DNA of 17,132 nt from Firmicutes bacterium CAG:631 (GTDB lineage: Bacteria; Bacillota_I; Bacilli_A; RFN20; CAG-631). The notes beneath the pieces are model-generated. The model was not told the DNA's origin. It ran no database searches and was given only the letters and a program-made list of their open reading frames with translations. Positions 6,791 through 17,132 of this stretch are shown piece after piece. The stretch is taken from positions 1 through 17,132 of the forward strand of contig HF998012.1 in assembly GCA_000433015.1 (NCBI GenBank), read 5' to 3'. Both the position numbers and the translations under genes were made by a program. Numbering within the stretch: position 1 is the first letter of the stretch; every line of letters begins with the position of its first letter.

Positions 6791-7816
6791 ATGGAACAAA
6801 TCCCAAGAAAATTTCTCATCTTGAAGTTAATTGTTGAGGAATTTATCAAAACAGCGCATCCTGTGGGTTCAAATACTTTAATTGAGCAATATCAATTAGA
6901 CTATTCCAGTGCAACTGTTCGAAATGAAATGTTCAGTTTGGAAGAAGAAGGGTATATTGAAAAACCACATACTAGTGCTGGACGGGTACCATCAATTAAA
7001 GGGTATCGATATTATATTGAACACTTAAGAAGTGATGATCGTGCAAAATCTATCAAATCAAAAATTAAAAATTTTATTGAGGATCATGCAACAACGATGC
7101 ACACAGACCAAATTATTGATGAGTGTTGCCAAATCATTTCCGACATGACCAATCTTGTCTCTGTTGTCATGGGTCCAGATGGAAGCCAAGAAAAAATAGC
7201 AAAGGTTGAGTTGATTCGTTTAAATTCTTCTACGGCGATTGTTATTTTTGTAACGGATAGCGGTTATGTAGAACATAAGACAATCAACATTCCAAGTGGC
7301 AGCAAGATTGAAGAATTAGAAGATTGTGTAAAGATTATAAATAAGCGAATTATTGGTATCACCTTAAATGATACGGATGTTGCTTTAAAAAGTATTCAGT
7401 TAGTTTTATCGGAACACATTAAAAATTACCAAGCTGTCTATAATGCTTTCGCTCATGCTTTTTTAAAATTTGCATCCGAAAGAATATCTTACTATGGTAA
7501 AAATAATTTGCTCAGTCAAAAAGATTTTGCCGATATTCAAAAGATGAAAAAAGTAGCTAAAATTTTAGAAAACACGAATATTTGGAAAAGTTTTGATAAT
7601 GAGTATGAAGGCATTAATGTTTCAATTGGTAATGAAAATCATGTAACGGATTTAGAAGACATCTCTATTGTTTCTACAAAATTAAAGTTGTCTAATTCTA
7701 ATTCTGGAACCATTGCTGTTATTGGACCTACTCGTATGGATTATAGTCAAGTCATGGATGCGTTAGAATTTTTATCAAACTCCATTGATGAACTAGTCAA
7801 TAAAAAGGAGAAATGA
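6791..7816 (+). CDS. hrcA: Heat-inducible transcription repressor HrcA
   Basis: HrcA is a dimeric repressor that binds CIRCE and is kept active by GroEL. The 341-residue protein has an N-terminal winged helix (about 1-75) with the family stretch SSATVRNEMFSLEEEGYIEKPHTSAGRVPSIKGYRYY running from residue 39 to 75. A GAF-like central/C-terminal region with TDSGYVEHKTINIP and the end motif GTIAVIGPTRMDYSQV follows. I chose the ATG at 6791, eight bases after AGGTGG. An in-frame GTG at 6770 lies inside the second CIRCE arm and upstream of the ribosome binding site. First gene of the operon it represses; its TGA overlaps the ATGA region before grpE. Confidence 0.97.
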   Translation: MEQIPRKFLILKLIVEEFIKTAHPVGSNTLIEQYQLDYSSATVRNEMFSLEEEGYIEKPHTSAGRVPSIKGYRYYIEHLRSDDRAKSIKSKIKNFIEDHATTMHTDQIIDECCQIISDMTNLVSVVMGPDGSQEKIAKVELIRLNSSTAIVIFVTDSGYVEHKTINIPSGSKIEELEDCVKIINKRIIGITLNDTDVALKSIQLVLSEHIKNYQAVYNAFAHAFLKFASERISYYGKNNLLSQKDFADIQKMKKVAKILENTNIWKSFDNEYEGINVSIGNENHVTDLEDISIVSTKLKLSNSNSGTIAVIGPTRMDYSQVMDALEFLSNSIDELVNKKEK

Positions 7817-7818
7817 TT

Positions 7819-10262
<2,444 letters not shown>

Positions 10263-10268
10263 AAAATG

Positions 10269-10313
10269 AAAATTGAGGGATTGGGAGTGTAGAAATTCTA
10301 CACTCTCAATTTT
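10269..10313 (+). promoter_or_regulatory. Long bulged hairpin in the dnaK-dnaJ gap
   Basis: Outer arms AAAATTGAG (10269-10277) and CTCAATTTT (10305-10313) enclose an inner stem AGTGTAGA (10286-10293) / TCTACACT (10297-10304) with a three-base loop. GGATTGGG (10278-10285) is bulged on the 5' side. The 3' arm gives only four T before AAAG, so it is a weak terminator at best. It fits a partial attenuator, an RNase-processing site or a dnaK 3'-end stabiliser ahead of the dnaJ ribosome binding site. Confidence 0.7.
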
Positions 10314-10331
10314 AAAGAAGGAGAAATGTGT

Positions 10332-11495
10332 ATGGCCCAAGAAAAAAGAGATTTATATGAAATTTTAGGTGTTAGCAAAACAGCTTCTCAAGATGAAATT
10401 AAAGCGGCTCATCGTAAATTAGTTAAAAAATATCATCCTGATTTAAATAAAGAACCAGGTGCAGAAGAAAAGTTTAAAGAAGTACAAAATGCTTATGACA
10501 TTTTAAGTGATGAAAAGAAACGGCAATTGTATGATCAATACGGATATGCTGGAATTGATCCCAATGCCGCAGGTGGAGCCGGTTTTAATGGAGCCAATTT
10601 TCATGCAAATTTTGGTGACTTCGGTGATTTTGGTGATTTAGGAGATATTTTTAGCAGTTTTTTTGGTGGAGGAAGACGAAGTTCTTCAAGAAGTCAAAGT
10701 GGGCCAATTCGTGGAGAAGATGAATATCGGACATTAACAATTTCTTTTATGGATTCTGTTAAGGGTGTTACCTTAAAAGTGCCTCTAACTTACTATAAAC
10801 CATGTGATCATTGTCATGGAACGGGTGCTGATTCACCATCTGATATTGAAACCTGTCCAACTTGTCGTGGAAGTGGAAGAGTCAAAACGCAAACGCAAAG
10901 CATTTTTGGAAATATGATTTCTGAAAAAACTTGTCCAACTTGTAATGGAACAGGAAAAAGAATTAAAAAATCTTGTAGTCAATGTAATGGTCAAGGATAT
11001 ATTAAAGTTAAAGAACAATATGATTTGAAAGTACCTCAAGGAATTAGTAGTGGTCGTCAATTGCGTCTAGCCGGTAAAGGTGGAATGGGTAAAAATGGCG
11101 GAAGTTGTGGGGATTTATACATTGAAATTATTGTAGAATCTCATCCTGACTTTAAGCGAGAAGGCAATAATGTTTATATTGACTTCCCAATTAATACCAC
11201 TGATGCCATTTTAGGATTACGTTGTGAAGTACCAACTATTTATGGAACAGAAATAATTGACATTCCTGCTGGTGTTCAAAATAACTCCACAATACGAATG
11301 AAAAATAAAGGCTTTAAAGATGTTCGAAGTGATGCTTATGGGGATCAAATTGTTCGAATTGTCATTAAAGTTCCAACCAATATTAGTAAAGAAGAAAAGA
11401 AATTGTATGAACAATTACGCAGTTTAGAAGGCGTTAAAAAAGATAAACCAAATGAACGGTTTATCGATAAAATTAAAAAAACTTTTAAATTATAA
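10332..11495 (+). CDS. dnaJ: Chaperone DnaJ (type I Hsp40)
   Basis: Co-chaperone that delivers substrates to DnaK and stimulates its ATPase. It has 387 residues in the full type I layout. The J domain (about 7-70) has HPD at 35-37. The Gly/Phe-rich region runs about 74-115. Four CxxCxGxG-type zinc motifs pair C158/C161, C175/C178, C201/C204 and C215/C218, and the C-terminal substrate domain follows. I chose ATG 10332, eight bases after AAGGAG (10318-10323); an in-frame ATG at 10326 is too close to that site. Last gene of the operon. Confidence 0.97.
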   Translation: MAQEKRDLYEILGVSKTASQDEIKAAHRKLVKKYHPDLNKEPGAEEKFKEVQNAYDILSDEKKRQLYDQYGYAGIDPNAAGGAGFNGANFHANFGDFGDFGDLGDIFSSFFGGGRRSSSRSQSGPIRGEDEYRTLTISFMDSVKGVTLKVPLTYYKPCDHCHGTGADSPSDIETCPTCRGSGRVKTQTQSIFGNMISEKTCPTCNGTGKRIKKSCSQCNGQGYIKVKEQYDLKVPQGISSGRQLRLAGKGGMGKNGGSCGDLYIEIIVESHPDFKREGNNVYIDFPINTTDAILGLRCEVPTIYGTEIIDIPAGVQNNSTIRMKNKGFKDVRSDAYGDQIVRIVIKVPTNISKEEKKLYEQLRSLEGVKKDKPNERFIDKIKKTFKL

Positions 11496-11500
11496 ACTTG

Positions 11501-11534
11501 AAAAAAGCAAATTTATCGTGATTTGCTTTTTTTT
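11501..11534 (+). terminator. Terminator of the hrcA-grpE-dnaK-dnaJ operon
   Basis: AAGCAAAT (11505-11512) pairs with ATTTGCTT (11521-11528) across an eight-base loop. An A-run precedes it and an eight-base T-run closes it, starting six bases after the dnaJ stop. Confidence 0.88.
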
Positions 11535-11552
11535 ATATTTTAAAATATAAAA
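11531..11552. repeat. Perfect 22-bp AT-only palindrome upstream of ftsK
   Basis: TTTTATATTTT (11531-11541) and AAAATATAAAA (11542-11552) form an uninterrupted palindrome covering the end of the dnaJ terminator T-run and the -35 region of the ftsK promoter. It could be a repressor site, or a by-product of strong AT bias. Confidence 0.5.
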
Positions 11553-11557
11553 AATAC

Positions 11558-11586
11558 TGGTATAATAAAAAAATGAAGACAGGTGA
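11558..11586 (+). promoter_or_regulatory. Extended -10 promoter and ribosome binding site of ftsK
   Basis: TGG (11558-11560) directly precedes a consensus TATAAT (11561-11566), an extended -10 that can work without a good -35. The -35 position is only AT-rich palindrome sequence. AGGTGA (11581-11586) is the ribosome binding site for ATG 11592. Confidence 0.65.
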
Positions 11587-11591
11587 TTAAA

Positions 11592-14195
11592 ATGGCAAAA
11601 GATAAGCACCAAAAAATTAAAGAAGAAAAAACAAAGCCAGTAAAAGAGCAAGAAACCATTATTGCTGTTGTTGGCTTAATTTTTATCGTCTTATCTTTAT
11701 TAATTATTGCCAATACCGGTATTGTGGCCAATGCTTTAAAATATGCCTTTATCTTTTTATTTGGTTCTTGTTATATTTATGTCCTTCTTTTTTTATTGTT
11801 CATGGGAGGCTACATGGTCATTAAAAAGAAAAAATTAAAATTTTTTAGCAAAATGAAATATGTCCTCGTTTTTGGTTGTTTTATTTGTATTTTAGCGTTA
11901 TCTTCTTCTGGAAATGAAGTTACCATTACGAATTTTTCTGCGGCTTTTAAACGAGTTTTACCCAATAGTCTTGCGGAAACAGATGAAATTATTGGTCGAT
12001 ACGGAGGCGGCTGGGTTGGTTATTTATTAATTGCTATTTTTAATACTTTATTAGGTTCGGAAAATTGGTCTATCGCCATCTATATTCTTTTTTTAATCGG
12101 ATTGCTTTATTTGTTATTTCAAAAACAAATTGCAAAACTATTTACGATAATCAAAACAAAAATAAAAAAATCAAAAGAATTAAAAGCGCAAAAAAAGGAA
12201 GCCTTAAAGCAAAAAGAAAAAGAAGCAGCTGTAGCACCTGTAGAGCCTGTTATTGAAAATCAAGAATCAAAAGAAGAGTCAACTACAACTGCTACTTATT
12301 TGATTCAAGAAGATATTTCTCAAGCAAAAGACAAAGCACCGATGAAAACAGAACCGATGCATCGTAAATTAGCAGATTTTGAACAAGTCATTGATGATCT
12401 TCAAGAAACGGCTATTTTTACACGACCACAAGGTTTTGATGACCATAAAAAAGAAGAAACATCAGAAAACTTTCCTTTTTATCCAGCTCAAAAAGTTCAA
12501 AAAGATTCAAGCACACAAAACTTGTTTGTGTCTGATGCTTCTATTCATCCAACACAAGAAGCAACCAAAAAACCAATAACGCCAGAAAATGATTATTTAC
12601 AAAAAGAAAAAGAATATGCTGCATTTACCAAAGACTTACAAGAGCAAAAGCAGCAACAAGAGGAAAGTGAAAATATTTTACAAAAAGAAGAAACAAAAGA
12701 GCAAGAATATAATCATGATGAATATCAGCTTCCTCCTCTTTATTTATTAAAAGAAAGTTCTAGTCAGCAAGATGCGACTTATCGAAATGAAGAAATTGCT
12801 CGACAAAAAGCAGATATTTTAACACAAAAAATGAAAGAATTGAATGTCAATGCTGCGATTACAAATTATGTCATTGGTCCGTCTGTTACACGATATGAAA
12901 TTATGTTACAACCTGGTGTTCGAGCTAATACTTTTATGAATCTTCAAGAAGACTTTAAGCTTGCTTTAGGGGCCACTTCTTTAAGAATAGAATCTCCCAT
13001 TCCTGGAAAGCCTGCTACCATTGGTATTGAAGTTCCTAATGAAATACGCGGAATGGTTACTTTAAAAGAGTTAATGTTGACATTACCTAATAAAAAAGAA
13101 AAATTATATGTTCCTGCAGGAAAAGCAATTAGTGGGGAACCGATTTCAATTAGTATTACGAGTATGCCACATTGTTTAATTTCAGGAGCAACCAATAGTG
13201 GAAAATCGGTTTGTGCGAACTCCATTATTTGTTCTTTGCTTTTAAATTATAAACCAGATGAATTAAAAATGATTATGATTGACCCTAAAAAAGTAGAAAT
13301 GCTTTTTTATACGAATTTACCTCATTTACTTTGCCCCATTATTACAGAATCTTCAAAAGCATTAGTTGCTTTAGATAAATTAGTAAAAGAAATGATGCAC
13401 CGCTTTGATACATTTGCTAGTTTGGGTGTGAAAAATATTGCTTCGTATAATGAATATAGAAAACAAAAAAATGAAATGATTATGCCATTTATTATTTTAA
13501 TTGTTGATGAATTTGCTGAATTAATGGCTTATAAGCAATCGAATCTTGTTGAAGAAAAAGTGCAAACATTAGTTCAATTAGGACGTGCTGCTGGAATTCA
13601 TTTGATTTTATGTACACAAAGACCATCGGTAAATGTCATTACCGGAACGATTAAGAATAATATCCCATGTCGAATGACCTTCCGGTTATCTTCTTTTGCT
13701 GATTCTAAAACGGTAATTGATGGAAGTGGTGCTGAAAAATTATTAAATAATGGAGATATGTTACTATTAACTCCTGACTTTACAGGGCTAAGAAGAATTC
13801 AAGGAGCTTTTGTCTCTGATCAAGAAATTGATGATATTGTCGCTTATTGTAAAAAACAATGTGCTCCGCTTTATGATCAAGAATTTTTAGATTTACGAAC
13901 AGAAGAAGAAAAAGAATTTGAATTACATACAAAATTGAATAGTGGGAATACTAATGAAGAGGATAATGGCTATAATGCTAAATATATGGATGTCCGTAAT
14001 TTTGTTTTAATAGAGCAAAAAGCAAGTACCACTTTAATTCAAAGAAAATTTAAAATTGGTTATGGCAAAGCCGCTAATTATATGGATATGTTAGAAGATG
14101 AAGGAATTGTGGGTCCTGAAAATGGAAGTAAGGGACGTGAGGTTTTAATGACCTTTGAAGAATGGGAGGCAAAAAATGAATCGGAAAATAACTAA
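11592..14195 (+). CDS. ftsK: DNA translocase FtsK/SpoIIIE
   Basis: Membrane-anchored hexameric DNA pump that clears chromosomal DNA from the division septum. In 867 residues it shows an N-terminal region with about four or five membrane segments (near 22-41, 50-76, 90-104, 140-156 and 159-177). A Lys/Glu/Gln-rich linker runs to about 390, then the motor domain. Walker A is GATNSGKS (532-539) and Walker B ILIVDEF with D639-E640; LCTQRPSVNVITG follows. The C-terminal winged-helix gamma domain (about 803-865, KIGYGKAANYMDMLEDEGIVG) reads DNA polarity motifs. I chose ATG 11592, five bases after AGGTGA, over an in-frame GTG at 11583 inside that site. The 3' end overlaps the next gene by 20 bases. 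Whether it serves division only, or also sporulation, cannot be told. Confidence 0.96.
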   Translation: MAKDKHQKIKEEKTKPVKEQETIIAVVGLIFIVLSLLIIANTGIVANALKYAFIFLFGSCYIYVLLFLLFMGGYMVIKKKKLKFFSKMKYVLVFGCFICILALSSSGNEVTITNFSAAFKRVLPNSLAETDEIIGRYGGGWVGYLLIAIFNTLLGSENWSIAIYILFLIGLLYLLFQKQIAKLFTIIKTKIKKSKELKAQKKEALKQKEKEAAVAPVEPVIENQESKEESTTTATYLIQEDISQAKDKAPMKTEPMHRKLADFEQVIDDLQETAIFTRPQGFDDHKKEETSENFPFYPAQKVQKDSSTQNLFVSDASIHPTQEATKKPITPENDYLQKEKEYAAFTKDLQEQKQQQEESENILQKEETKEQEYNHDEYQLPPLYLLKESSSQQDATYRNEEIARQKADILTQKMKELNVNAAITNYVIGPSVTRYEIMLQPGVRANTFMNLQEDFKLALGATSLRIESPIPGKPATIGIEVPNEIRGMVTLKELMLTLPNKKEKLYVPAGKAISGEPISISITSMPHCLISGATNSGKSVCANSIICSLLLNYKPDELKMIMIDPKKVEMLFYTNLPHLLCPIITESSKALVALDKLVKEMMHRFDTFASLGVKNIASYNEYRKQKNEMIMPFIILIVDEFAELMAYKQSNLVEEKVQTLVQLGRAAGIHLILCTQRPSVNVITGTIKNNIPCRMTFRLSSFADSKTVIDGSGAEKLLNNGDMLLLTPDFTGLRRIQGAFVSDQEIDDIVAYCKKQCAPLYDQEFLDLRTEEEKEFELHTKLNSGNTNEEDNGYNAKYMDVRNFVLIEQKASTTLIQRKFKIGYGKAANYMDMLEDEGIVGPENGSKGREVLMTFEEWEAKNESENN

Positions 14196-15441
14196 ATTAT
14201 CTCCACATTGTCGATTAATCTTGGAAAAAGATAAAAAATTTAAATATATCGGAATGGAAATTGTCTTTAAAACCAAATATCGTTATGAAGATATTACCGC
14301 ATATCGTGTTTTAAGTAAAATTTTAACAAACACGAGCAAAAAATACCCCAGTATTTTAAAAATGAGTCAAAAAAAGGATGAATTATTCGATGTAGACATT
14401 GGATTTTCTCATTCTTTTTTTGGGAAACTCAGTCTATTAAAATGTTCTTGTAGTTATGTTCATCCCTCTTATGTTGATGATAAAGATTATGAAACAAAAG
14501 TTTTGCAGTTAGTTCATGATTGTCTTTTTGATGCCAATATTCATCAAAATCAATTCAATGAAGAAATGTTTCAAATTGCAAAAGATTTAGTTTATAATGA
14601 CATTTTAATTCAAAAAGATAATGCTAGTGCGCATGCTATATTAGAACTTTTACAAAATGTTGGCTCTAAGCGACAAGCCATTGCTGCTTCCATTCGAGGA
14701 GATAAAAATGTTTTAAAAAAATTAGATTGTAAACAATTGGTTGCTTATTATCAAAAAATGATTGCCTCTCCTTTTGATATTTATATTGTTGGCGATATTC
14801 AATATGAGCCGATGATTCGATTAATTAAACAATTTTTTGTTAAAAAAACAGTCAATAAAAAGAATTATATTCCTGCTCTTCCTTTGTCAACTTCCATCGT
14901 GTCTCCAAAAATTGTGCATAAAAATATTTTACAAACAAGATTAGCAATTTTATATACGACACAAAAAGTATTTTCAGATAAAGAAAGTTATGCTTTACGC
15001 ATTTTAAATGATATTCTTGGAGGTGGGATGCAATCAAAATTATTTTTAGAAGTGCGGGAAAAAAAGGGATTATGCTATTCAATTAGTTCTACCTATAATT
15101 CTTCTTATGGATATTTACTCATTCATACGGGTATTCAAGCAAAAAATGTAAAACAAGTTCTTCAAGAAGTACAAAAGCAACTTGATGCGATAAAAGAAGG
15201 AAAATTCACACAAAAAGAAGTACAACGAAGTGTAGACTCTTTTTGTAGAGGAATTCAAAGTTATAAAGATGATTGCTTTGCCTATATTGATTTACATGTG
15301 CGTTATGCTTCCTTTCATCAACCTTTTGATTTAGAGGATATCTTGGTTCAATATCAACAAGTGACAAAAAAACAAATTATGGAAGTGGCACAAAATATTC
15401 AATATAAAACGCATGCTGTACTAACTAAAAAAGGGGAATGA
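14176..15441 (+). CDS. ymfF: M16 family peptidase homologue without zinc site (YmfF-like subunit)
   Basis: A 421-residue pitrilysin-fold protein. The N-terminal half shows no HxxEH zinc motif at the expected place (the SKILTNTSKKYPSILKMSQ region). The C-terminal half keeps the conserved glycine-rich and Arg/Tyr segment GGGMQSKLFLEVREKKGLCY (about 283-302), used for substrate binding in this family. It is therefore probably the non-catalytic partner of the next gene in a two-chain M16B complex. I chose ATG 14176 with GGGAGG (14164-14169) upstream; it overlaps ftsK by 20 bases. ftsK followed by two M16 genes resembles Bacillus spoIIIE-ymfF-ymfH. Current family naming links YmfF/YmfH to EF-P 5-aminopentanol modification, which this sequence cannot confirm. 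Confidence 0.88.
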   Translation: MNRKITKLSPHCRLILEKDKKFKYIGMEIVFKTKYRYEDITAYRVLSKILTNTSKKYPSILKMSQKKDELFDVDIGFSHSFFGKLSLLKCSCSYVHPSYVDDKDYETKVLQLVHDCLFDANIHQNQFNEEMFQIAKDLVYNDILIQKDNASAHAILELLQNVGSKRQAIAASIRGDKNVLKKLDCKQLVAYYQKMIASPFDIYIVGDIQYEPMIRLIKQFFVKKTVNKKNYIPALPLSTSIVSPKIVHKNILQTRLAILYTTQKVFSDKESYALRILNDILGGGMQSKLFLEVREKKGLCYSISSTYNSSYGYLLIHTGIQAKNVKQVLQEVQKQLDAIKEGKFTQKEVQRSVDSFCRGIQSYKDDCFAYIDLHVRYASFHQPFDLEDILVQYQQVTKKQIMEVAQNIQYKTHAVLTKKGE

Positions 15442-15443
15442 TT

Positions 15444-16712
15444 ATGAAATTAAAACGTTATCCCAAAATTAAAGAAAAAGTTTATTCTTGTATTTTGAAA
15501 AATGGAATGCAAGTTTTTTATCTTCCTCAAAAAAATTTCCAAGAAAAAATGGCTATTATCGCTACTTCTTTTGGTTCTTTTCATTCTTTATCTTATTTAG
15601 ATGATAAAAAGACAAAAATTCCACTAGGAGCAGCTCATTTTTTAGAACATCGCATGTTTACTATTGATCAAGATGATGCAACCCAATATTTTGCTGATTT
15701 AGGGGCTACATCAAATGCTTATACCACATACGATCGAACAGCCTATTATTTTAAAACAAAAGAACATTTTTATGAAAACTTAGAAATTTTATTAAGAATG
15801 TGTGATTCATTTGATAGTACAACAAAACAAATTGAAAATGAAAAACAAATTATCATTGAAGAATTAAATATGTATCAAGATGATCCTTATACGAAATTAT
15901 TGATGACACTTTATCAAAATGCTTATCAAATTCATCCAATTCGCTATGATATTGGCGGTACAGTTGAAAGTGTTCATCAAACGAATAAGGAAGTTTTAAA
16001 CGCTTGTTTTCAAAAATACTATCACCCTAGTAATTTAACTTTAGTCATTGCTGGTGATTTAGATGAAAATGAAATTGAAACTTTTTTAAATCAACATTTA
16101 ATTCGTGAAAAAAGTGAACCGCATTTTCATAAATTATCTTTTAATGAACCTTCTTTTGTAATGAAAAAAAAGGAAATCATTCAAGGGAATGTATCTTTAC
16201 CTTTATTTGGTATTTTATTTAAATTGCCACCCTATAACAAAAAACAAGATCAACAAAAAGAACTATTAAAAGTTGAAATTCTTTTAAACTATTTCTTTTC
16301 ATCTTCAGGAATTTACACTGAACCTTGGTTAAAAAAGAAAATCATTCAAAGTGGAATAGGGTATTATCATTGCTGTAATATTGATTTAAATTTTATAATT
16401 TTATATAATATAAATGTAGATTATGAAAACACCATTCACAATCTCTTATCCATTTTTGATAAAAAACATTGGGATATGTCTAAAAGTGATTTTACTCGTA
16501 TAAAAAATAAAATGACGGGTGAATTTTTAAAAAGTTACAGCGAAGGATGTAATCTTGCTAAAGAATTTTTAACATATCATTTAGATGGATGCAATTATTT
16601 TAAAGAAATTGATAAATTAAATGAAATTACCATAGAAGACATACATCAAGTTTATAATTCTATATGTGATGCACCGTCTTGTATAGTCATTGAAAGGGGA
16701 GATGCAAAATGA
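15444..16712 (+). CDS. ymfH: M16 family zinc peptidase (YmfH-like catalytic subunit)
   Basis: A 422-residue M16 metallopeptidase with an intact inverted zinc motif: H65, E68 and H69 in AAHFLEHRMF, followed about 70 residues later by the third-ligand segment IIIEELNMYQDDPYTKL (E139/E140). DLGATSNAYTTYDRTAYYF is the usual following segment. The C-terminal counterpart of the Arg/Tyr segment is degenerate, complementing the preceding subunit. I chose ATG 15444, seven bases after AAGGGG (15431-15436); an ATG at 15438 overlaps the upstream stop and sits too near the site. The two proteins likely form a heterodimer in the cytoplasm, as neither shows a signal peptide. The substrate is unknown. Confidence 0.92.
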   Translation: MKLKRYPKIKEKVYSCILKNGMQVFYLPQKNFQEKMAIIATSFGSFHSLSYLDDKKTKIPLGAAHFLEHRMFTIDQDDATQYFADLGATSNAYTTYDRTAYYFKTKEHFYENLEILLRMCDSFDSTTKQIENEKQIIIEELNMYQDDPYTKLLMTLYQNAYQIHPIRYDIGGTVESVHQTNKEVLNACFQKYYHPSNLTLVIAGDLDENEIETFLNQHLIREKSEPHFHKLSFNEPSFVMKKKEIIQGNVSLPLFGILFKLPPYNKKQDQQKELLKVEILLNYFFSSSGIYTEPWLKKKIIQSGIGYYHCCNIDLNFIILYNINVDYENTIHNLLSIFDKKHWDMSKSDFTRIKNKMTGEFLKSYSEGCNLAKEFLTYHLDGCNYFKEIDKLNEITIEDIHQVYNSICDAPSCIVIERGDAK

Positions 16713-17041
16713 TGAAGGGTATTGGAATTGATATCGTTGATATCAGTCGTCTTTCAGAAAAAGTTGCCGATAAGATATTATGCAAAAAAGAAATGTTAGA
16801 ATTTAAGGGATATTTAAATTCTAATAAAACACGTGCAATGGAATTTTTAGGCGGTCGTTTGGCTGCTAAAGAAGCTTTTTTAAAAGCAGTAGGTGTTGGA
16901 ATTTACAATGGAATTTCTTTAACAGAATTACAAGTTGTGAAAGACCAATTTGGGAATCCAACATTTAAAGATAATCAATCTTGCTTTTTATCCATTACAC
17001 ATGATGCTGGAGTGGCTGTAGCGATTGTTGTTGTTTATTAA
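16709..17041 (+). CDS. acpS: Holo-[acyl-carrier-protein] synthase
   Basis: AcpS transfers 4'-phosphopantetheine from CoA to the serine of acyl carrier protein, enabling fatty acid synthesis. The 110-residue protein is slightly short for the family (about 118-125). It carries both signatures: GIGIDIVDISRL with magnesium ligand D8, and FLGGRLAAKEAFLKAVG with E55. LSITHD near the C-terminus matches the usual ISHD-type strand. The ATG at 16709 overlaps the ymfH TGA (ATGA), seven bases after GGGGAG (16696-16701); ATG 16712 is the alternative. It ends directly at a terminator. Confidence 0.95.
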   Translation: MMKGIGIDIVDISRLSEKVADKILCKKEMLEFKGYLNSNKTRAMEFLGGRLAAKEAFLKAVGVGIYNGISLTELQVVKDQFGNPTFKDNQSCFLSITHDAGVAVAIVVVY

Positions 17042-17062
17042 AAGTCCAATCGGACTTTTTTT
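17040..17062 (+). terminator. Terminator of the ftsK-ymfF-ymfH-acpS unit
   Basis: AAAGTCC (17041-17047), loop AATC, GGACTTT (17052-17058) and a T-run to 17062. The stem begins inside the acpS stop codon, an unusually tight arrangement. Confidence 0.88.
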
Positions 17063-17094
17063 GATACTTTATGCGATTTTTGAAATTTTGAATT

Positions 17095-17127
17095 TATAAT
17101 AAAAAATGCTAAATTAATGATGGTGAT
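17095..17127 (+). promoter_or_regulatory. Possible promoter -10 and ribosome binding site of a gene beyond the window
   Basis: TATAAT at 17095-17100 lacks a convincing -35 at 16-18 bases. GGTGAT (17122-17127) resembles the ribosome binding sites of ftsK and hrcA and would place a start codon just past the right edge. Short in-frame ATGs at 17117 and 17120 lack an upstream site. Confidence 0.35.
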
Positions 17128-17132
17128 CAATA

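Noticed and set aside
6590..6800. Possible insertion or recombination scar between the LRR gene and hrcA
   Set aside because: No target duplication, terminal inverted repeat or transposase remnant is visible; the inverted repeats are explained by a terminator and CIRCE.
13181..13210. Walker A of FtsK reading GATNSGKS instead of GATGSGKS
   Set aside because: The Asn variant is found in SpoIIIE-type proteins and keeps the GKS core, so it is not anomalous.

Overview
No mobile element, CRISPR array, defence cassette or clearly new system is visible. This is a compact housekeeping stretch from an AT-rich, Gram-positive-type bacterium. The signs are purine-rich ribosome binding sites, a T-box leader, CIRCE operators, hrcA-grpE-dnaK-dnaJ order, a DnaK without the proteobacterial N-domain insertion, and gene neighbourhoods shared with Bacillus. 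UGA is used as a stop (hrcA and both M16 genes) and tryptophan is written UGG, so the standard bacterial code applies and classical Mycoplasma is unlikely. The missing TGS domain of ThrRS, strong AT bias and short intergenic gaps fit a reduced, mollicute-related Bacilli or Erysipelotrichia-like gut lineage. That placement is inference.

Region 1 (1-4776). The window opens with the C-terminal end of an unidentified membrane protein. A T-box leader with an intrinsic terminator follows and then a tightly packed, apparently single transcription unit: thrS (threonyl-tRNA synthetase without TGS), trmB (tRNA m7G46 methyltransferase), an M42 aminopeptidase, ytpR (tRNA-binding domain protein) and an unannotated 51-codon ORF, closed by a strong terminator at 4739-4776. 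The trmB/M42/ytpR set mirrors the Bacillus trmB-ytoP-ytpR neighbourhood. Here it appears to lie under threonine-tRNA-responsive control.

Region 2 (4777-6664). A monocistronic gene with a good extended -10 promoter encodes a BspA-type leucine-rich-repeat lipoprotein, the only clearly accessory, surface-type gene. It ends in a GAAA-loop terminator whose U-tract doubles as one arm of a second perfect hairpin.

Region 3 (6665-11534). This is the class I heat-shock operon hrcA-grpE-dnaK-dnaJ. It is driven by a consensus promoter (TTGACA, 17 bp, TATAAT) flanked by two CIRCE operators. The dnaK-dnaJ gap holds a long bulged hairpin without a proper U-tract, and the operon ends in a terminator after dnaJ.

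Region 4 (11535-17132). An extended -10 promoter beside a perfect 22-bp AT palindrome precedes ftsK/spoIIIE, a pair of M16 peptidase homologues (a partner lacking the zinc site, then the zinc-site subunit) and acpS. All four overlap, and the unit ends in a compact terminator. The ftsK-ymfF-ymfH order resembles Bacillus spoIIIE-ymfF-ymfH. The last 70 bases hold a possible -10 box and ribosome binding site for a gene starting beyond the window.
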